Notes: generated from the sequence alone by a model not told the origin. A stretch of DNA of 64,000 bases from Cryptoclostridium sp964637365 (GCA_964637365.1 CAZWWH010000008.1:1-64000); one strand, 5' to 3'. Shown: positions 51,954 through 61,236, counted from the stretch's first letter. Numbers and translations: made by a program.

Positions 51954-52700
51954 TTAGTGGGCTTTGCTTGAAGCGGTAGAAATATAGATTGCCGCCAGCA
52001 AAGAGAAAACCAGAGCCTGAATCAGGCCAAAGAGCACGCCCAGGATTTCCATAACAGCGGGAATCACCCAAGGACATAAAAGTGTTAACTGTTCCACAAC
52101 GGTTTCTTCCCCAAATACGTTACCATAAAGTCGGAGAGACAGTGTTAAAGGATGTACAATCTCTTCGATAATGAGGAAAGGCAACATAATTGCGATAGGA
52201 GAAATGAAATGCTTCAAATATCCCAAGCCATTGTACTGCGCCCCTGCGAAGTGCGTCACAAAGAACACGATCATCGCAAAACCAAAGGTAACGCTGAATA
52301 TTGCCGTCGGTGCCTGCAAGTTGGCAAGCTCGCCTTCGTGAAGATTCAGCGGGAACAAACCGGAATAGTTACATAACAGAATGAACATAAAAAATGTGAC
52401 AAGCAAGGGACCAAAGCGTTTCACTTTTTCCTCACCAATAATGCCTGCAAAGAAGTTCGTCAAACTGCCGTAACACCATTCCGCAAAGTTTTGGATCCCT
52501 TTCGGCACCATGGCTTTTTTACGAGCGGCAATAATGCCGGCAATGACCATCCCGGCCATAATAACCCAGAAAACCACCATCCAGGTAGTAATCCCCGGTG
52601 TGAAAGAAAGGTCAAACCCCATGACATTCTTTTCCCAAAGGGGCTCGCCGCCAACGAGATACCTTGTGTGACCCGAAGCGATTTGTGCTACTGCTTCCAT
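51954..52700 (-). CDS. atpB: ATP synthase subunit a
   Basis: Fo stator channel subunit of 248 aa with five or six membrane helices. The essential Arg is in LTLSLRLYGNVFGEE (about residue 175). The N-terminal region includes ITTWMVVFWVIMAGMVIAGI. Located directly after the AtpI-like gene. Confidence 0.95.
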   Translation of the reverse strand: MEAVAQIASGHTRYLVGGEPLWEKNVMGFDLSFTPGITTWMVVFWVIMAGMVIAGIIAARKKAMVPKGIQNFAEWCYGSLTNFFAGIIGEEKVKRFGPLLVTFFMFILLCNYSGLFPLNLHEGELANLQAPTAIFSVTFGFAMIVFFVTHFAGAQYNGLGYLKHFISPIAIMLPFLIIEEIVHPLTLSLRLYGNVFGEETVVEQLTLLCPWVIPAVMEILGVLFGLIQALVFSLLAAIYISTASSKAH

Positions 52701-52707
52701 ACATTAT

Positions 52708-53007
52708 TCACCCCCTTACCAGTTTGATATATTTAACAATCAATAATTTTTGCGTAATCACCATTCCCGTTGCCGCCCCCAGCAGCAAGGGAAGTTTTCC
52801 GGCCACAAGCAACAAAGCAAGGGCGTCAATAATAAAATGGATTGCATAACGGAACAGAACGTTCCGTTTTAATTTTTTAATTCTGGTTAGGTTTCTCGGC
52901 GTAATCTGATTCCAGCCGCCGACCAAAAGGCGGTGGTTGAAAAAAGCGACCACGCTGCCGTAAACAGCGCCTAACAGTGCCCAGGACGCCATGATATACC
53001 ACGCCAT
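52708..53007 (-). CDS. atpI: ATP synthase subunit I (AtpI-like)
   Basis: A 99-aa membrane protein with about three to four hydrophobic segments (AWYIMASWALLGAVYGSVVAF; IIDALALLLVAGKLPLLLGA). Position between the AtpZ-like gene and atpB and the topology fit the assembly factor AtpI, which helps form the c-ring. Its start overlaps the stop of the upstream gene by one base. Confidence 0.75.
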   Translation of the reverse strand: MAWYIMASWALLGAVYGSVVAFFNHRLLVGGWNQITPRNLTRIKKLKRNVLFRYAIHFIIDALALLLVAGKLPLLLGAATGMVITQKLLIVKYIKLVRG

Positions 53008-53276
53008 CAGCCATCACCGTCCTCTCTTTTGGAGGCTTTCCGATTTTCCTCCTCTACTTCCTTGGCCACAGACACCTGCTTAATCAGATAAGCGAAAGAC
53101 ATCGTCAGAGCCACAAAAAGCAGAATAATACGAAACACCGGGGCACACCCCAGCTTTTCGTCAAGCCAGCCTCCCAGCAGGACGCTGAGAAGATAGATAT
53201 TAATGCCCAAAGAAAGACCGAAAGTCGAGCCGATTCGGATAAAAGTGTACATGGATGGAGTATCAAATTTTCCCAT
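53007..53276 (-). CDS. AtpZ-like small membrane protein (F0F1-ATPase-associated)
   Basis: An 89-aa protein with two membrane helices (TFGLSLGINIYLLSVLLGGWL; VFRIILLFVALTMSFAYLI), the AtpZ pattern. The start at ATG 53276 is preferred because it follows GGTGGAG and because the promoter's expected start point (about 53300) lies downstream of the longer frame's ATG at 53318. First gene of the atp operon. Confidence 0.75.
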   Translation of the reverse strand: MGKFDTPSMYTFIRIGSTFGLSLGINIYLLSVLLGGWLDEKLGCAPVFRIILLFVALTMSFAYLIKQVSVAKEVEEENRKASKREDGDG

Positions 53277-53306
53277 CTTCTCCACCTTCTCTATAATCAT
53301 GGAATC

Positions 53307-53336
53307 ATTATACTTCACATTATTTGTTCAAAACAA
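53307..53336 (-). promoter_or_regulatory. sigma-A promoter of the atp operon
   Basis: Minus strand: TTGTTT (53336-53331), 18-bp spacer, consensus TATAAT (53312-53307). Confidence 0.65.
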
Positions 53337-53376
53337 GTGTAATTTATTGTTATTCTGTAAAATTGTCACAATATTC

Positions 53377-54492
53377 TTAATTAATCTTTGCACTTTCTAC
53401 AATGATTCGACAAATCATCTCCGAGGCATGGCCATCGCCATAGGGATTCTTGGTTTTGGCCATGGCTTCATAAGCGTTCCGATTGGTTAAAAGTTCCTCT
53501 GTCAGGGCAATGATAGTATTCTCATCAGTGCCCGCCACTTTTACGGTGCCGGCTTTGACGGCTTCTGGCCGCTCCGTGGTATCCCGCAGCACTAAAACGG
53601 GTTTCCCCAAGGAGGGCGCCTCTTCCTGAATGCCGCCGGAATCCGTCATTACCAAATAAGCCTTGTTTATCAGCAAGGAAAATGGATGGTAGTCCAGGGG
53701 CTCGATACAATGTATGCCGGGAACATCCTGAAAATGTTTCGCTGCCGCTTTCCGCACCAAGGGATTTTTATGAACAGGGAAAATGACCTCCACATCATCG
53801 TGGTTTTCCTTAATGTCTCGTACAGCGGAAAAAATGGCGTCCATGGGAGCACCCCAATTTTCCCTGCGGTGGCAGGTCAACAAAATAATTTTTTTGGACC
53901 AATCCACATCATCAAGTCCGAAGCCCACAAGACTCCGTTCCTGATTCACCGCCCACAGCAAAGCATCGATGACAGTATTTCCTGTAACAAAAATTTTCTC
54001 TGTAGGAACATTTTCTTTCAATAAATTATCACGGTTCAGCTCCGTGGGAGCGAAATAGTAATCTGCCAGCACATCGGTGATACGGCGGTTGATTTCTTCG
54101 GGCCAAGGGGAAAGTTTGTCCCCTGTGCGGAGCCCCGCCTCCACATGTCCAACAGCCACGCCTTCGTAAAACCCCGCCAGAGACGCCGCCATGGTGGTGG
54201 TGGTATCGCCGTGTACCAACAGCAAATCGGGCTTAAAATCCTCCAAAACATCTTTTAATCCCACCAGAACTTGGGCGGTAATGTCGAAAAGCGTCTGCCC
54301 CGCCTTCATAATATTCAAATCATAATCAGGCACGATACCGAAAAGCTCTAGAACTTGATCCAACATTTCCCGATGCTGGGCCGTTACGGCCACGCCAACG
54401 GTGAGTTCTTCGCTTTGTTCCAGGGCTTTGACCAAAGGCGCCATTTTAATGGCCTCGGGCCGAGTACCAAACACCAATAATACTTTTTTCAT
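53377..54492 (-). CDS. wecB: UDP-N-acetylglucosamine 2-epimerase
   Basis: Non-hydrolysing epimerase (371 aa) interconverting UDP-GlcNAc and UDP-ManNAc for teichoic acid or surface polysaccharide synthesis. Begins KKVLLVFGTRPEAIKMAPL; later HGDTTTTMAASLAGFY, HVEAGLRTGDKLSPWPEE and TDSGGIQEEAPSLGKPVLVLRDTTERPE are all family signatures (shown in part). In the same direction as and upstream of atp, as in many Firmicutes. Confidence 0.95.
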   Translation of the reverse strand: MKKVLLVFGTRPEAIKMAPLVKALEQSEELTVGVAVTAQHREMLDQVLELFGIVPDYDLNIMKAGQTLFDITAQVLVGLKDVLEDFKPDLLLVHGDTTTTMAASLAGFYEGVAVGHVEAGLRTGDKLSPWPEEINRRITDVLADYYFAPTELNRDNLLKENVPTEKIFVTGNTVIDALLWAVNQERSLVGFGLDDVDWSKKIILLTCHRRENWGAPMDAIFSAVRDIKENHDDVEVIFPVHKNPLVRKAAAKHFQDVPGIHCIEPLDYHPFSLLINKAYLVMTDSGGIQEEAPSLGKPVLVLRDTTERPEAVKAGTVKVAGTDENTIIALTEELLTNRNAYEAMAKTKNPYGDGHASEMICRIIVESAKIN

Positions 54493-54532
54493 GAAAACCT
54501 CGTTTGATATTGTTCTCTTTCATCGGATACAC

Positions 54533-54985
54533 TTATTTTGTTTCCTGCATTTGCACCAGTTCAATGCCGGCTTCCTCGGCAATACGCACCGCAAAGGCGT
54601 CGGGATATTCCCCTTCAAATACAATACGCTTGATGCCTGAGGTAATAATGGCCTTCATACAGGTGACACAGGGCTGATTGGTCACGTAGATAGTAGCCCC
54701 CTCCAGGGGGATGCCATAGCGGGCCGCGATGTTGCAGATATTGGCTTCAGCATGCTGGGCACGGCAAATTTCCTGCCGCTCTCCAGAAGGAATATTCATT
54801 TGTTGGCGCAGGCACCCCGTTTCCTCGCAATGGGGCGTACCGGGCAAGGCTCCGTTATAACCGGTGCCCAGAATGCGGTTATCGGGGCTTACAGCCACAG
54901 CGCCAACCTGACGGCGCAGACAAGTGGAACGGGACGCCGCCACTTTGGCCATATCCATAAAATATTGATCCCAACTTTTTCGCAT
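54533..54985 (-). CDS. comEB: dCMP deaminase (ComEB type)
   Basis: Zinc deaminase of 150 aa converting dCMP to dUMP. Zinc site: HAEANIC (about residue 77) with proton-shuttle Glu, and PCVTCMKAI (about residue 107). An N-terminal RSTCLRRQVGAVAV and GYNGALPGTPHCEETGC segment are family typical. Start ATG with AAAAGGAGTTAACC upstream. Confidence 0.93.
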   Translation of the reverse strand: MRKSWDQYFMDMAKVAASRSTCLRRQVGAVAVSPDNRILGTGYNGALPGTPHCEETGCLRQQMNIPSGERQEICRAQHAEANICNIAARYGIPLEGATIYVTNQPCVTCMKAIITSGIKRIVFEGEYPDAFAVRIAEEAGIELVQMQETK

Positions 54986-55079
54986 GGCGGTTAACTCCTT
55001 TTATTTTAGGATTCTATATTCTATCAATCAGCACTTCGAGAGATTGTTCAAAAAACATTGTCACAGACCGACAGAAAAA

Positions 55080-55526
55080 TCATTCATTATCAGCAACTTC
55101 AGCTTCAATCATATCGACACGCCGCTGATGCCGTCCGCCTTCAAACGCTGTGGTAAGAAAGTTTTCCACAATTTCCATGGCCAAGGATTCCCCAATAATT
55201 CGGGCGCCCATGGCAAGGACATTGGCATTGTTATGCTGGCGGCAGAGCTTTGCCGAAAGGGGATCCCCGCACAAAGCGGCACGCACGCCCCGCACCTTAT
55301 TGGCTGCGATGCTGATGCCGATGCCGCTGCCGCAAATGACGATACCTTTGGCGTCTTTATCAGCAACAACTTTTTCCCCGACCTTACGACCGTAAATGGG
55401 ATAATCGACACTTTCTTCGGAATAGGGGCCAAGATCCTCTACGTCATGCCCCATGGCCTGAACCTTTTCCGCCACTTTGGCTTTGAGGGCAACCCCTGCG
55501 TGGTCTGAACCGATATATACTTTCAT
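55080..55526 (-). CDS. rpiB: ribose-5-phosphate isomerase B
   Basis: Interconverts ribose 5-phosphate and ribulose 5-phosphate (148 aa). Begins KVYIGSDHAGVALKAKV; active-site Cys in GIVICGSGIGISIAANK (about residue 66); NVLAMGARIIGESLA near the end. AAGGAGTATAAATCAC ribosome site. Confidence 0.95.
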   Translation of the reverse strand: MKVYIGSDHAGVALKAKVAEKVQAMGHDVEDLGPYSEESVDYPIYGRKVGEKVVADKDAKGIVICGSGIGISIAANKVRGVRAALCGDPLSAKLCRQHNNANVLAMGARIIGESLAMEIVENFLTTAFEGGRHQRRVDMIEAEVADNE

Positions 55527-55660
55527 GTGATTTATACTCCTTCATAACGCATCATTGTATGCCGTCATGACATATCATTGCAATATTCTACGTGAACCCT
55601 CGTTTCCCTCTGTGAAATCATGTATTTTTTCCACAAAAAATATATTATTACCAAGGGATT

Positions 55661-56122
55661 TTAAGATTCCGACGATAGTCTTTCCAACATAGCGCCGATA
55701 TCCTCCACCAGCATATCGCGGGTTTTTTGGTAAAGATCAAAACTACCGCAATAAGGATCCGGCACATCCCGCAGGGAACCGCTCAATTCCCCCAGCGTGA
55801 AGGTTCTATCCGCCAACTCCGGCCATTGTTCCAAAAGAAAGCGTTTATGGGACGCCGTCATCACCACCAGCAAATCAGCTTTATCTCCCATTTCCCGACG
55901 AAAGGCTTTGGAACGGTGACCGCTCATGTCCAGTCCCATTGCTCCCAGCACATCGGCGGCCTCCTGGGAGGCACGGGAACCGTCGGCAGCCATCAACCCC
56001 GCGGAATCAAAGCGGAAGCCTATATCGCCATACTGTTTTTCCGCCATCGCCGCACCGAGATACGCCGCCATGGCACTGCGGCAGGTATTGCCGGTACATA
56101 AAAACAAAATTTTTTTCTTCAT
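55661..56122 (-). CDS. low molecular weight protein-tyrosine/arginine phosphatase (YwlE-like)
   Basis: A 153-aa phosphatase; ATG 56122 follows AGAGGTG. The P-loop is LCTGNTCRSAMA (C7-x5-R) and the general acid is in VPDPYCGSFDLY (about residue 125). The Thr in CTGNTCRS, found in YwlE-type enzymes, suggests arginine-phosphate specificity as in Bacillus YwlE, but this is inference. Between rpiB and the sua5-like gene, as ywlE, rpiB (ywlF) and ywlC cluster in Bacillus. Confidence 0.88.
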   Translation of the reverse strand: MKKKILFLCTGNTCRSAMAAYLGAAMAEKQYGDIGFRFDSAGLMAADGSRASQEAADVLGAMGLDMSGHRSKAFRREMGDKADLLVVMTASHKRFLLEQWPELADRTFTLGELSGSLRDVPDPYCGSFDLYQKTRDMLVEDIGAMLERLSSES

Positions 56123-56196
56123 CAACAACACCTCTTTATGATTTTATTTATCATTTGTTTTCATCAATTTCCAATCATTTAGGCATGCTGTAAACA

Positions 56197-56237
56197 TTTT
56201 CCGCCGCTATCAGCTGCGAGGGAAAGCCAAAGTCCCC
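56197..56237. repeat. 41-bp direct repeat, outer copy
   Basis: Identical to 56369-56409, which is the 3' end of the sua5-like gene. This copy lies alone 172 bp further downstream. Between the copies is a GC-rich hairpin (CCGCC/GGCGGG followed by CTTTTTC) and CGATGTGTACATAAAGCGTA, resembling the centre of the structured repeats at 8.1 and 46 kb. Confidence 0.8.
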
Positions 56238-56368
56238 GGGATCGCGGGATATCGCTACATTCCGCCACCAACATCGGCGGGCTTTTTCTCGCGATTTAGA
56301 GCAAGGGAAAAGACAAAAGGAAAGCTCGATGTGTACATAAAGCGTACTCGAGAGTTTTACTTTTGGAT

Positions 56369-56409
56369 TTTTCCGCCGCTATCAGCTGCGAGGGAAAGCC
56401 AAAGTCCCC
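56369..56409. repeat. 41-bp direct repeat, inner copy (end of the sua5-like gene)
   Basis: Covers the last nine codons and the stop of the sua5-like gene and 13 bp beyond it. Identical to 56197-56237. Confidence 0.8.
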
Positions 56410-57449
56410 AAAGAGGCTTTGCGTACCCTATTCATCACAGCCTCTCCCACCCCATTTTCGGGGAAGGATTCGATGTATATGGTTTCCATACCGAGAGCGT
56501 CGCATTCCCGAAAGGCATGGAAGAGATTGTGGGCCACGGTATCAAGGTCATTTTCGGCGCCAAGGGTAAGCCAAGTAACCTGAGGACACAGAGGCCGCCA
56601 ACGGGCGATCTTTTCCGCCGAGGCAATCACGGCAGTGTTCCCTAACGGAGACAGACTACGAAAAAATTCATCATCCACATCAAGCGGCAACATGGACATG
56701 GCTCCACTGGGTGCGTAATGGGTATATTTCATACCGGGAGCTTTGGGCCGCTCCACATCCTTGGCGGAAATGGCGTAATTTCCTTTGAGACGAGGGACAA
56801 AGGGTTTCAAATCCTCGTAGGTGATTTTTCCCGGCCGCAGAATCACCGGCTCGGGCCGACTCAGGTCAATGATGGTGCTTTCCAGGCCGATATCCACGGC
56901 GCCGCTATCCAACACCATGGGAATGCGCCCCTTTAAATCGTGATAAACGTGTTCTCCCCGGGTAGGGCTGGGCTTACCTGAGAGATTGGCGCTTGGAGCG
57001 GCAATGGGCAGGCCGCAGGCGTCGATGAGATCCAAGGCCACACCATGGGCAGGCATACGCACCGCCACGGTATCAAGGCCTCCAGTGGTGGCGTGGGGCA
57101 CCTTCTCGCTTTTGGGCAAAATCATGGTGAGAGGGCCGGGCCAAAATTCAAAGGCCAAACGGCGGCAGACTGAGGGGATTTCCTCAACCAGGGGGTCCAG
57201 CATATCTATATAGGAAATATGAACAATCAAAGGGTTATCCGAGGGACGGCCCTTGGCTTGGTAAATCTTGACGGCGGCTTCGGGATTCAGGGCATTACCG
57301 CCGAGGCCATAGACGGTTTCCGTAGGAAAGGCCACCAATTCCCCGTTACGGAGAAGCAGGGCGGCTTCCGCCAGGGCATTTCGATATTCTTTGGTGGAGA
57401 CTTCGTTGGTTTTGACCCATTGCGTCTCCCAAGATTTGAAATCGCTCAT
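56382..57449 (-). CDS. ywlC: L-threonylcarbamoyladenylate synthase (Sua5/YwlC)
   Basis: Makes threonylcarbamoyl-AMP for tRNA t6A modification (355 aa). YrdC domain: VAFPTETVYGLGGNAL (about residue 38), KGRPSDNPLIVH (about residue 65), APSANLSGKPSPT (about residue 150). The Sua5 C-terminal domain begins near residue 245 after a KAPGMKYTHYAP linker. Longer, Sua5-type form. The last codons are part of a 41-bp repeat duplicated downstream. Confidence 0.94.
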   Translation of the reverse strand: MSDFKSWETQWVKTNEVSTKEYRNALAEAALLLRNGELVAFPTETVYGLGGNALNPEAAVKIYQAKGRPSDNPLIVHISYIDMLDPLVEEIPSVCRRLAFEFWPGPLTMILPKSEKVPHATTGGLDTVAVRMPAHGVALDLIDACGLPIAAPSANLSGKPSPTRGEHVYHDLKGRIPMVLDSGAVDIGLESTIIDLSRPEPVILRPGKITYEDLKPFVPRLKGNYAISAKDVERPKAPGMKYTHYAPSGAMSMLPLDVDDEFFRSLSPLGNTAVIASAEKIARWRPLCPQVTWLTLGAENDLDTVAHNLFHAFRECDALGMETIYIESFPENGVGEAVMNRVRKASLGTLAFPRS

Positions 57450-57471
57450 CTATCTATCACTCCATAAAAAC

Positions 57472-57503
57472 AAAAAGAGAGCTGGTATAAACAGCTCTCT
57501 CTG
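57472..57503 (-). terminator. terminator after the cold-shock gene
   Basis: AGAGAGCTG and CAGCTCTCT arms with a seven-base loop; the minus strand then reads TTTTTGTTTT. Confidence 0.85.
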
Positions 57504-57526
57504 TTTGCTATCAAATATAAATTCCC

Positions 57527-57721
57527 TTAGTTTTTGATAACATTGGCAGCCTGAAGACCACGGGCGCCTTCCACCACATCAAAGGTAACGGACTGCCCTT
57601 CCTCGAGGGTTTTGTAACCTTCGCCGGTGATGGCGGAGAAATGCACGAAGATGTCGCCTTCAGCGCTGTCGAGAAAGCCATAGCCTTTCTCGGCATTAAA
57701 CCATTTTACTTTGCCTTCCAT
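57527..57721 (-). CDS. cold shock protein (CspA family)
   Basis: A 64-aa OB-fold RNA chaperone. RNA-binding motifs KGYGFL (RNP1, residues 13-18) and DIFVHFSAI (RNP2, residues 24-32). TTAGGAGGTTCTT ribosome site. Monocistronic: a terminator follows and 80 bp separate it from the MoxR gene. Confidence 0.96.
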   Translation of the reverse strand: MEGKVKWFNAEKGYGFLDSAEGDIFVHFSAITGEGYKTLEEGQSVTFDVVEGARGLQAANVIKN

Positions 57722-57801
57722 AAGAACCTCCTAAAATTAACACGCTGCTTTTTGACGCAACGGAATCAATTATAGCACAGTTTTATGGGGAAAGCAAAGC
57801 A

Positions 57802-58677
57802 TTATTTTCGTTTTTTTTCCTTTTTCAGCCATTCCAGATCCTCCTGATATTTCAAAAGGAAGGGATAGGTGGCAGTGATGGTTTCATTGCTTAGATCGCC
57901 GATCCCCAAGGACACCAGAACTTCTGCCCAGTCCAAAGTCTCGGCAAGGCTGGGCTTTTTTCGCAGGGATTTCCGGCGCAAATCCGCCACAAAGCGGGCG
58001 ATATCCAGAGAAAGCCGTTCTCCGATCGCAGGAATTCTGGCCTGTAAGATTGCGGCCTCCCGCTCCTCCGGGGGATAGTCGATATAATAATGGACGCAGC
58101 GACGTTTCAAGGCGTCGCTGAAATCCCGGGTACCATTGCTGGTGAGAATCACCAACGGCTTGGTCCTTGCTTTCACGGTACCTCTCTCGGGAATGGTCAC
58201 GGCAAAGTCCGACAAGGCTTCCAGCAGAAAGCTTTCAAATTCCTCATCACTTTTGTCAATTTCGTCAATCAACAGCACGGCACGCTGCTCCGATAAAAAG
58301 GCTTTTAGAATCGGGCGGGCCAATAGAAAACTTTCGGAAAATAGTTCCGCCTCCAGGGTATCCCAAGAACCATCTTTTTGGCTCTCCAAATAAAGAAGCT
58401 GCTTTTGATAGTTCCATTCATAGAGGGCATGGCGTTCATCCAAGCCTTCGTAACACTGGAGACGTATCAACTCCATATGGAGCCCCCGAGCCAGACAGCG
58501 GGCCAAATCGGTTTTACCAACACCGGCAGGCCCCTCCAATAACAGGGGCTTACGTAGCAAATCCGCCAGGGAGAGCACCAAAGCCAAGTCGTCTTCGACC
58601 AAATAGCCTTCTTGCTCCAAGACCTTCTTAATTTCCTGCTCGCTGATGCGGTTTTCCCTTGTTTGTTCCGTTGCCAT
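57802..58677 (-). CDS. MoxR-family AAA ATPase (CoxD-like)
   Basis: A 291-aa AAA+ ATPase; ATG 58677 preferred since GGGGGCGG precedes it. Walker A GPAGVGKTDLAR (about residue 50), Walker B VLLIDEIDKSDEEFE (about residue 135), sensor ILTSNGTRDFSDALKRRC (about residue 175). MoxR/CoxD proteins act with VWA-domain partners to activate metalloenzymes or assemble complexes; such a partner is encoded divergently at 58780. Client unknown. Confidence 0.9.
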   Translation of the reverse strand: MATEQTRENRISEQEIKKVLEQEGYLVEDDLALVLSLADLLRKPLLLEGPAGVGKTDLARCLARGLHMELIRLQCYEGLDERHALYEWNYQKQLLYLESQKDGSWDTLEAELFSESFLLARPILKAFLSEQRAVLLIDEIDKSDEEFESFLLEALSDFAVTIPERGTVKARTKPLVILTSNGTRDFSDALKRRCVHYYIDYPPEEREAAILQARIPAIGERLSLDIARFVADLRRKSLRKKPSLAETLDWAEVLVSLGIGDLSNETITATYPFLLKYQEDLEWLKKEKKRK

Positions 58678-58779
58678 AGCCGCCCCCATAGATTTTTTTC
58701 TTATTATAGTATATCATAGGAGTCAAGGAAAGAAAACCGTTCCTAAAAATTAGGGCTGTATCAGGAGAGGTGGAGGATT

Positions 58780-60144
58780 ATGAAACAAGCCATCCTGCGT
58801 TTCGGTCAGTCCCTGCGAAGAGCGGGGATTCGTGTCACCGTCAGCGAGCTGGCGGACGCCCTCACTGCTGCCGATGCCTTTGGTCTGGAGGATCAAAACC
58901 GCTTTCGGGCTTTGCTGCGGGCAGTGTTTGTGAAGGATCGCAACGACGATAAAATTTTCGATCAAGCGTTCCGCCTATTTTTTCTAATAGAAGAGCCAAT
59001 GCCATCCTTCGTTCCTAAGAAATCCTGCGATGGTCAGAACTCCGTGGGCGGCGGCACCAAAGGCCTTGGAGCTATGAATCAAATGGCGAAGGAATTTTAT
59101 CACGCCCTTTGTCACGGAGACAGTGAAAAATTGTGGAGCATTGCCGAGGACGCCTTGGAGCACGTTGATAGCAACGATACCTCGTCCCTCTCCATCGACG
59201 AACAGCTGGAACAATTAAAAATCGCCCTCTCCTGGTATATGGTATCCTACGCCGCCGAGGCCAACGGCAACGAACACGCCTGTAAAACCATGGAGGAAAT
59301 GGAGCAATATTTCCGCCGGTCTTTGGAACACCACGCTGTGGCTTTGGATGAATCAAACTTTGACCGGCTGATGGAGCAAGCAAACCTCAGTCAATGCGAC
59401 CTGGCAGCTCTCAGCGAAGAACAGGTTAAAATCATGGAACGGCGCATCGAGCGATTGGGGAAGCAGCTAGCGACGCGGTACTCCTACCGTTTGAAGCCTG
59501 CCAAGCACGGTGTTCCCGATATGCGTCGGGTCATGGCGGAAACCGCGAAACGAGGAACGCTGCCGCTGCCCCTGCCACGCCTGAATAAAGTCAGAAACCG
59601 TCCTTCCTTGGTAGTACTCTGCGATATTTCCGGTTCCATGTCCATTTACAGCACCTTTCTGATGGAATTAGTCTATGCCATGCACAAACGGTTTCATGAC
59701 CTGCGTTCTTTTTTGTTCATCGACGGTGTAGTGGAGGCAGATGCATCCTTTCGGCAAGGATCTGTCAGCGAAGCGGTGAAAGCCGCCATTACCAAGGCCT
59801 ATGCTCCCCGCACCGGCCGTACGGAGGGACACTGCACCACCACAGGGCTTTCCGATTACGGCAAGGCTTTCGGAGTGTTTGCCCAAAAATTCGGCCATGT
59901 GCTGACAGAACACACTACCCTTATTATCATGGGAGACGGCAGAAGCAACTGGTTCCCACCAAGAAAAGAGGAGCTGGCCGCCATTGCCCAAAAGGTACGC
60001 CGTGTGATTTGGCTGAATCCCGAACCAATGGAGCGTTGGAACACCGAGGACAGCGTCATCGGACTCTATGCCCCTTATTGCGATGGTCTGTACCAATGCC
60101 GCAACCTACAGCAACTATCAGAAGCTGTACGTCATATCACATAA
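58780..60144 (+). CDS. VWA-domain protein (CoxE-like)
   Basis: A 454-aa partner of MoxR. The N-terminal helical region (FGQSLRRAGIRVTVSELADAL) and the MIDAS motif VVLCDISGSMSIYSTF (about residue 285) are CoxE-like. A basic stretch precedes the VWA domain. GAGAGGTGGAGGATT ribosome site. The pair MoxR/CoxE in divergent orientation suggests a metal-centre insertion or chaperone function; no cox structural genes are in view. Confidence 0.87.
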   Translation: MKQAILRFGQSLRRAGIRVTVSELADALTAADAFGLEDQNRFRALLRAVFVKDRNDDKIFDQAFRLFFLIEEPMPSFVPKKSCDGQNSVGGGTKGLGAMNQMAKEFYHALCHGDSEKLWSIAEDALEHVDSNDTSSLSIDEQLEQLKIALSWYMVSYAAEANGNEHACKTMEEMEQYFRRSLEHHAVALDESNFDRLMEQANLSQCDLAALSEEQVKIMERRIERLGKQLATRYSYRLKPAKHGVPDMRRVMAETAKRGTLPLPLPRLNKVRNRPSLVVLCDISGSMSIYSTFLMELVYAMHKRFHDLRSFLFIDGVVEADASFRQGSVSEAVKAAITKAYAPRTGRTEGHCTTTGLSDYGKAFGVFAQKFGHVLTEHTTLIIMGDGRSNWFPPRKEELAAIAQKVRRVIWLNPEPMERWNTEDSVIGLYAPYCDGLYQCRNLQQLSEAVRHIT

Positions 60145-60175
60145 TCAATGACCTAACGATAAAGGAGGAAATCAT

Positions 60176-60568
60176 ATGAACAATATGAGAGAAATAGCGG
60201 TATGGCTTTTATGCTGTTGGGGCTGCGGCGCCCTCTTTGACATCATTGCAATGTTCGCCGCCAAAAAGAAAACGCCTATACACTTTTGGAGCGGCACAAA
60301 AGTAGAAGTCAAAGAGGTTACTAATGTAACGGACTACAACAAAGCCAACGCCAAAATGTGGCTCGTCTATTCCCTCCCCTACTGGGCGGCGGGATTTTTG
60401 GGATTGTTTCACGTCACGGCAGGAGGCGTCCTTATTGGTCTGGCCTGCATTCCCGGGTTGATTTTCCTCATCCTTTACTACAAGCAAAAAATCGAAAAGC
60501 GATATTTTGTAAAATATCAAAGTCATAAAGAGAGAAAACGCCACGGGAAGGAAGGTTCCCACCAATGA
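60176..60568 (+). CDS. small integral membrane protein (unknown)
   Basis: A 130-aa protein with three hydrophobic segments (residues about 7-28, 62-80, 85-105) and a basic C-terminus. Between the first two is TPIHFWSGTKVEVKEVTNVTDYNKANAKMW (described in part), a pattern seen in small membrane proteins of gut Firmicutes with no assigned role. AAAGGAGGAAATCAT ribosome site. Possibly transcribed with the VWA gene 31 bp upstream. The 225 bp after it contain only short frames. Confidence 0.65.
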   Translation: MNNMREIAVWLLCCWGCGALFDIIAMFAAKKKTPIHFWSGTKVEVKEVTNVTDYNKANAKMWLVYSLPYWAAGFLGLFHVTAGGVLIGLACIPGLIFLILYYKQKIEKRYFVKYQSHKERKRHGKEGSHQ

Positions 60569-60793
60569 CGACAAAGAAGCGTTTGCCATGAAAACGCCGA
60601 ATCCAGAAATAGAAACAATTATGTGTCTGCCATAAGCACCGCGACCATAAAAAGCATTTCGATCTATAACAACGAGTGCGGAGAGTGTCGATACCACCTC
60701 GAAGATAAAAACCAAAGTTTCGACGGGATGATGGGTGACAATGCTGCAAGAAAGGCTTAACCTCTGGTCTTCACCTTGTACCATGATTAAGCC

Positions 60794-61236
60794 TCACGAA
60801 ATTTGGAGCGTGACACCGAGTTGGACCAGGGCTTCCTTTCGCTTTTCAAACCGCTCCTCATTCCGTGCGCCAATACAGTCACACCGAATACCCCAGTTCC
60901 CGACCGTCCATAGCGCTGGCGGCGATACACTGATTTCCATCAACGCCAACAAGTTCAATTTCCGTAATTTGATGGTCCAGAAGCAGCCCTGCCAAAGCAT
61001 AGTTTGAAAAACGCTGGCCTTGCCCTTGCAGAAGATATGGGGAGAGCAAAGAACCAAGCCGTCGGCAGATTCATTTATCACGGCGCCGCTTCTCAGACGC
61101 TTCACGTTCTTCACATAGATCATCAAGTCCTTATCCTGTTTCACTTGAAAAATCCGGCGTTTGATTGCGACAAGCAGACATGGGCGTACTTTTCCAGATA
61201 TCCATTTTGGACGTCTATGATCAATAATGCTTTCAC
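60794..61236 (-). pseudogene. isochorismatase-family hydrolase, decayed
   Basis: From GTG 61236 (GGAGGAATGATAGC upstream) the minus strand reads KALLIIDVQNGYLEK, a typical isochorismatase-family start with the catalytic Asp. Later segments lie in different frames: FSNYALAGLLLDHQITEIEL and VGVDGNQCIAASAMDGRELG in one (with the catalytic-Cys motif), VTVLAHGMR in another, RNEERFEKRKEALVQLGVTL in a third. At least three frameshifts break the gene. Dead copy of a cysteine hydrolase. Confidence 0.75.
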
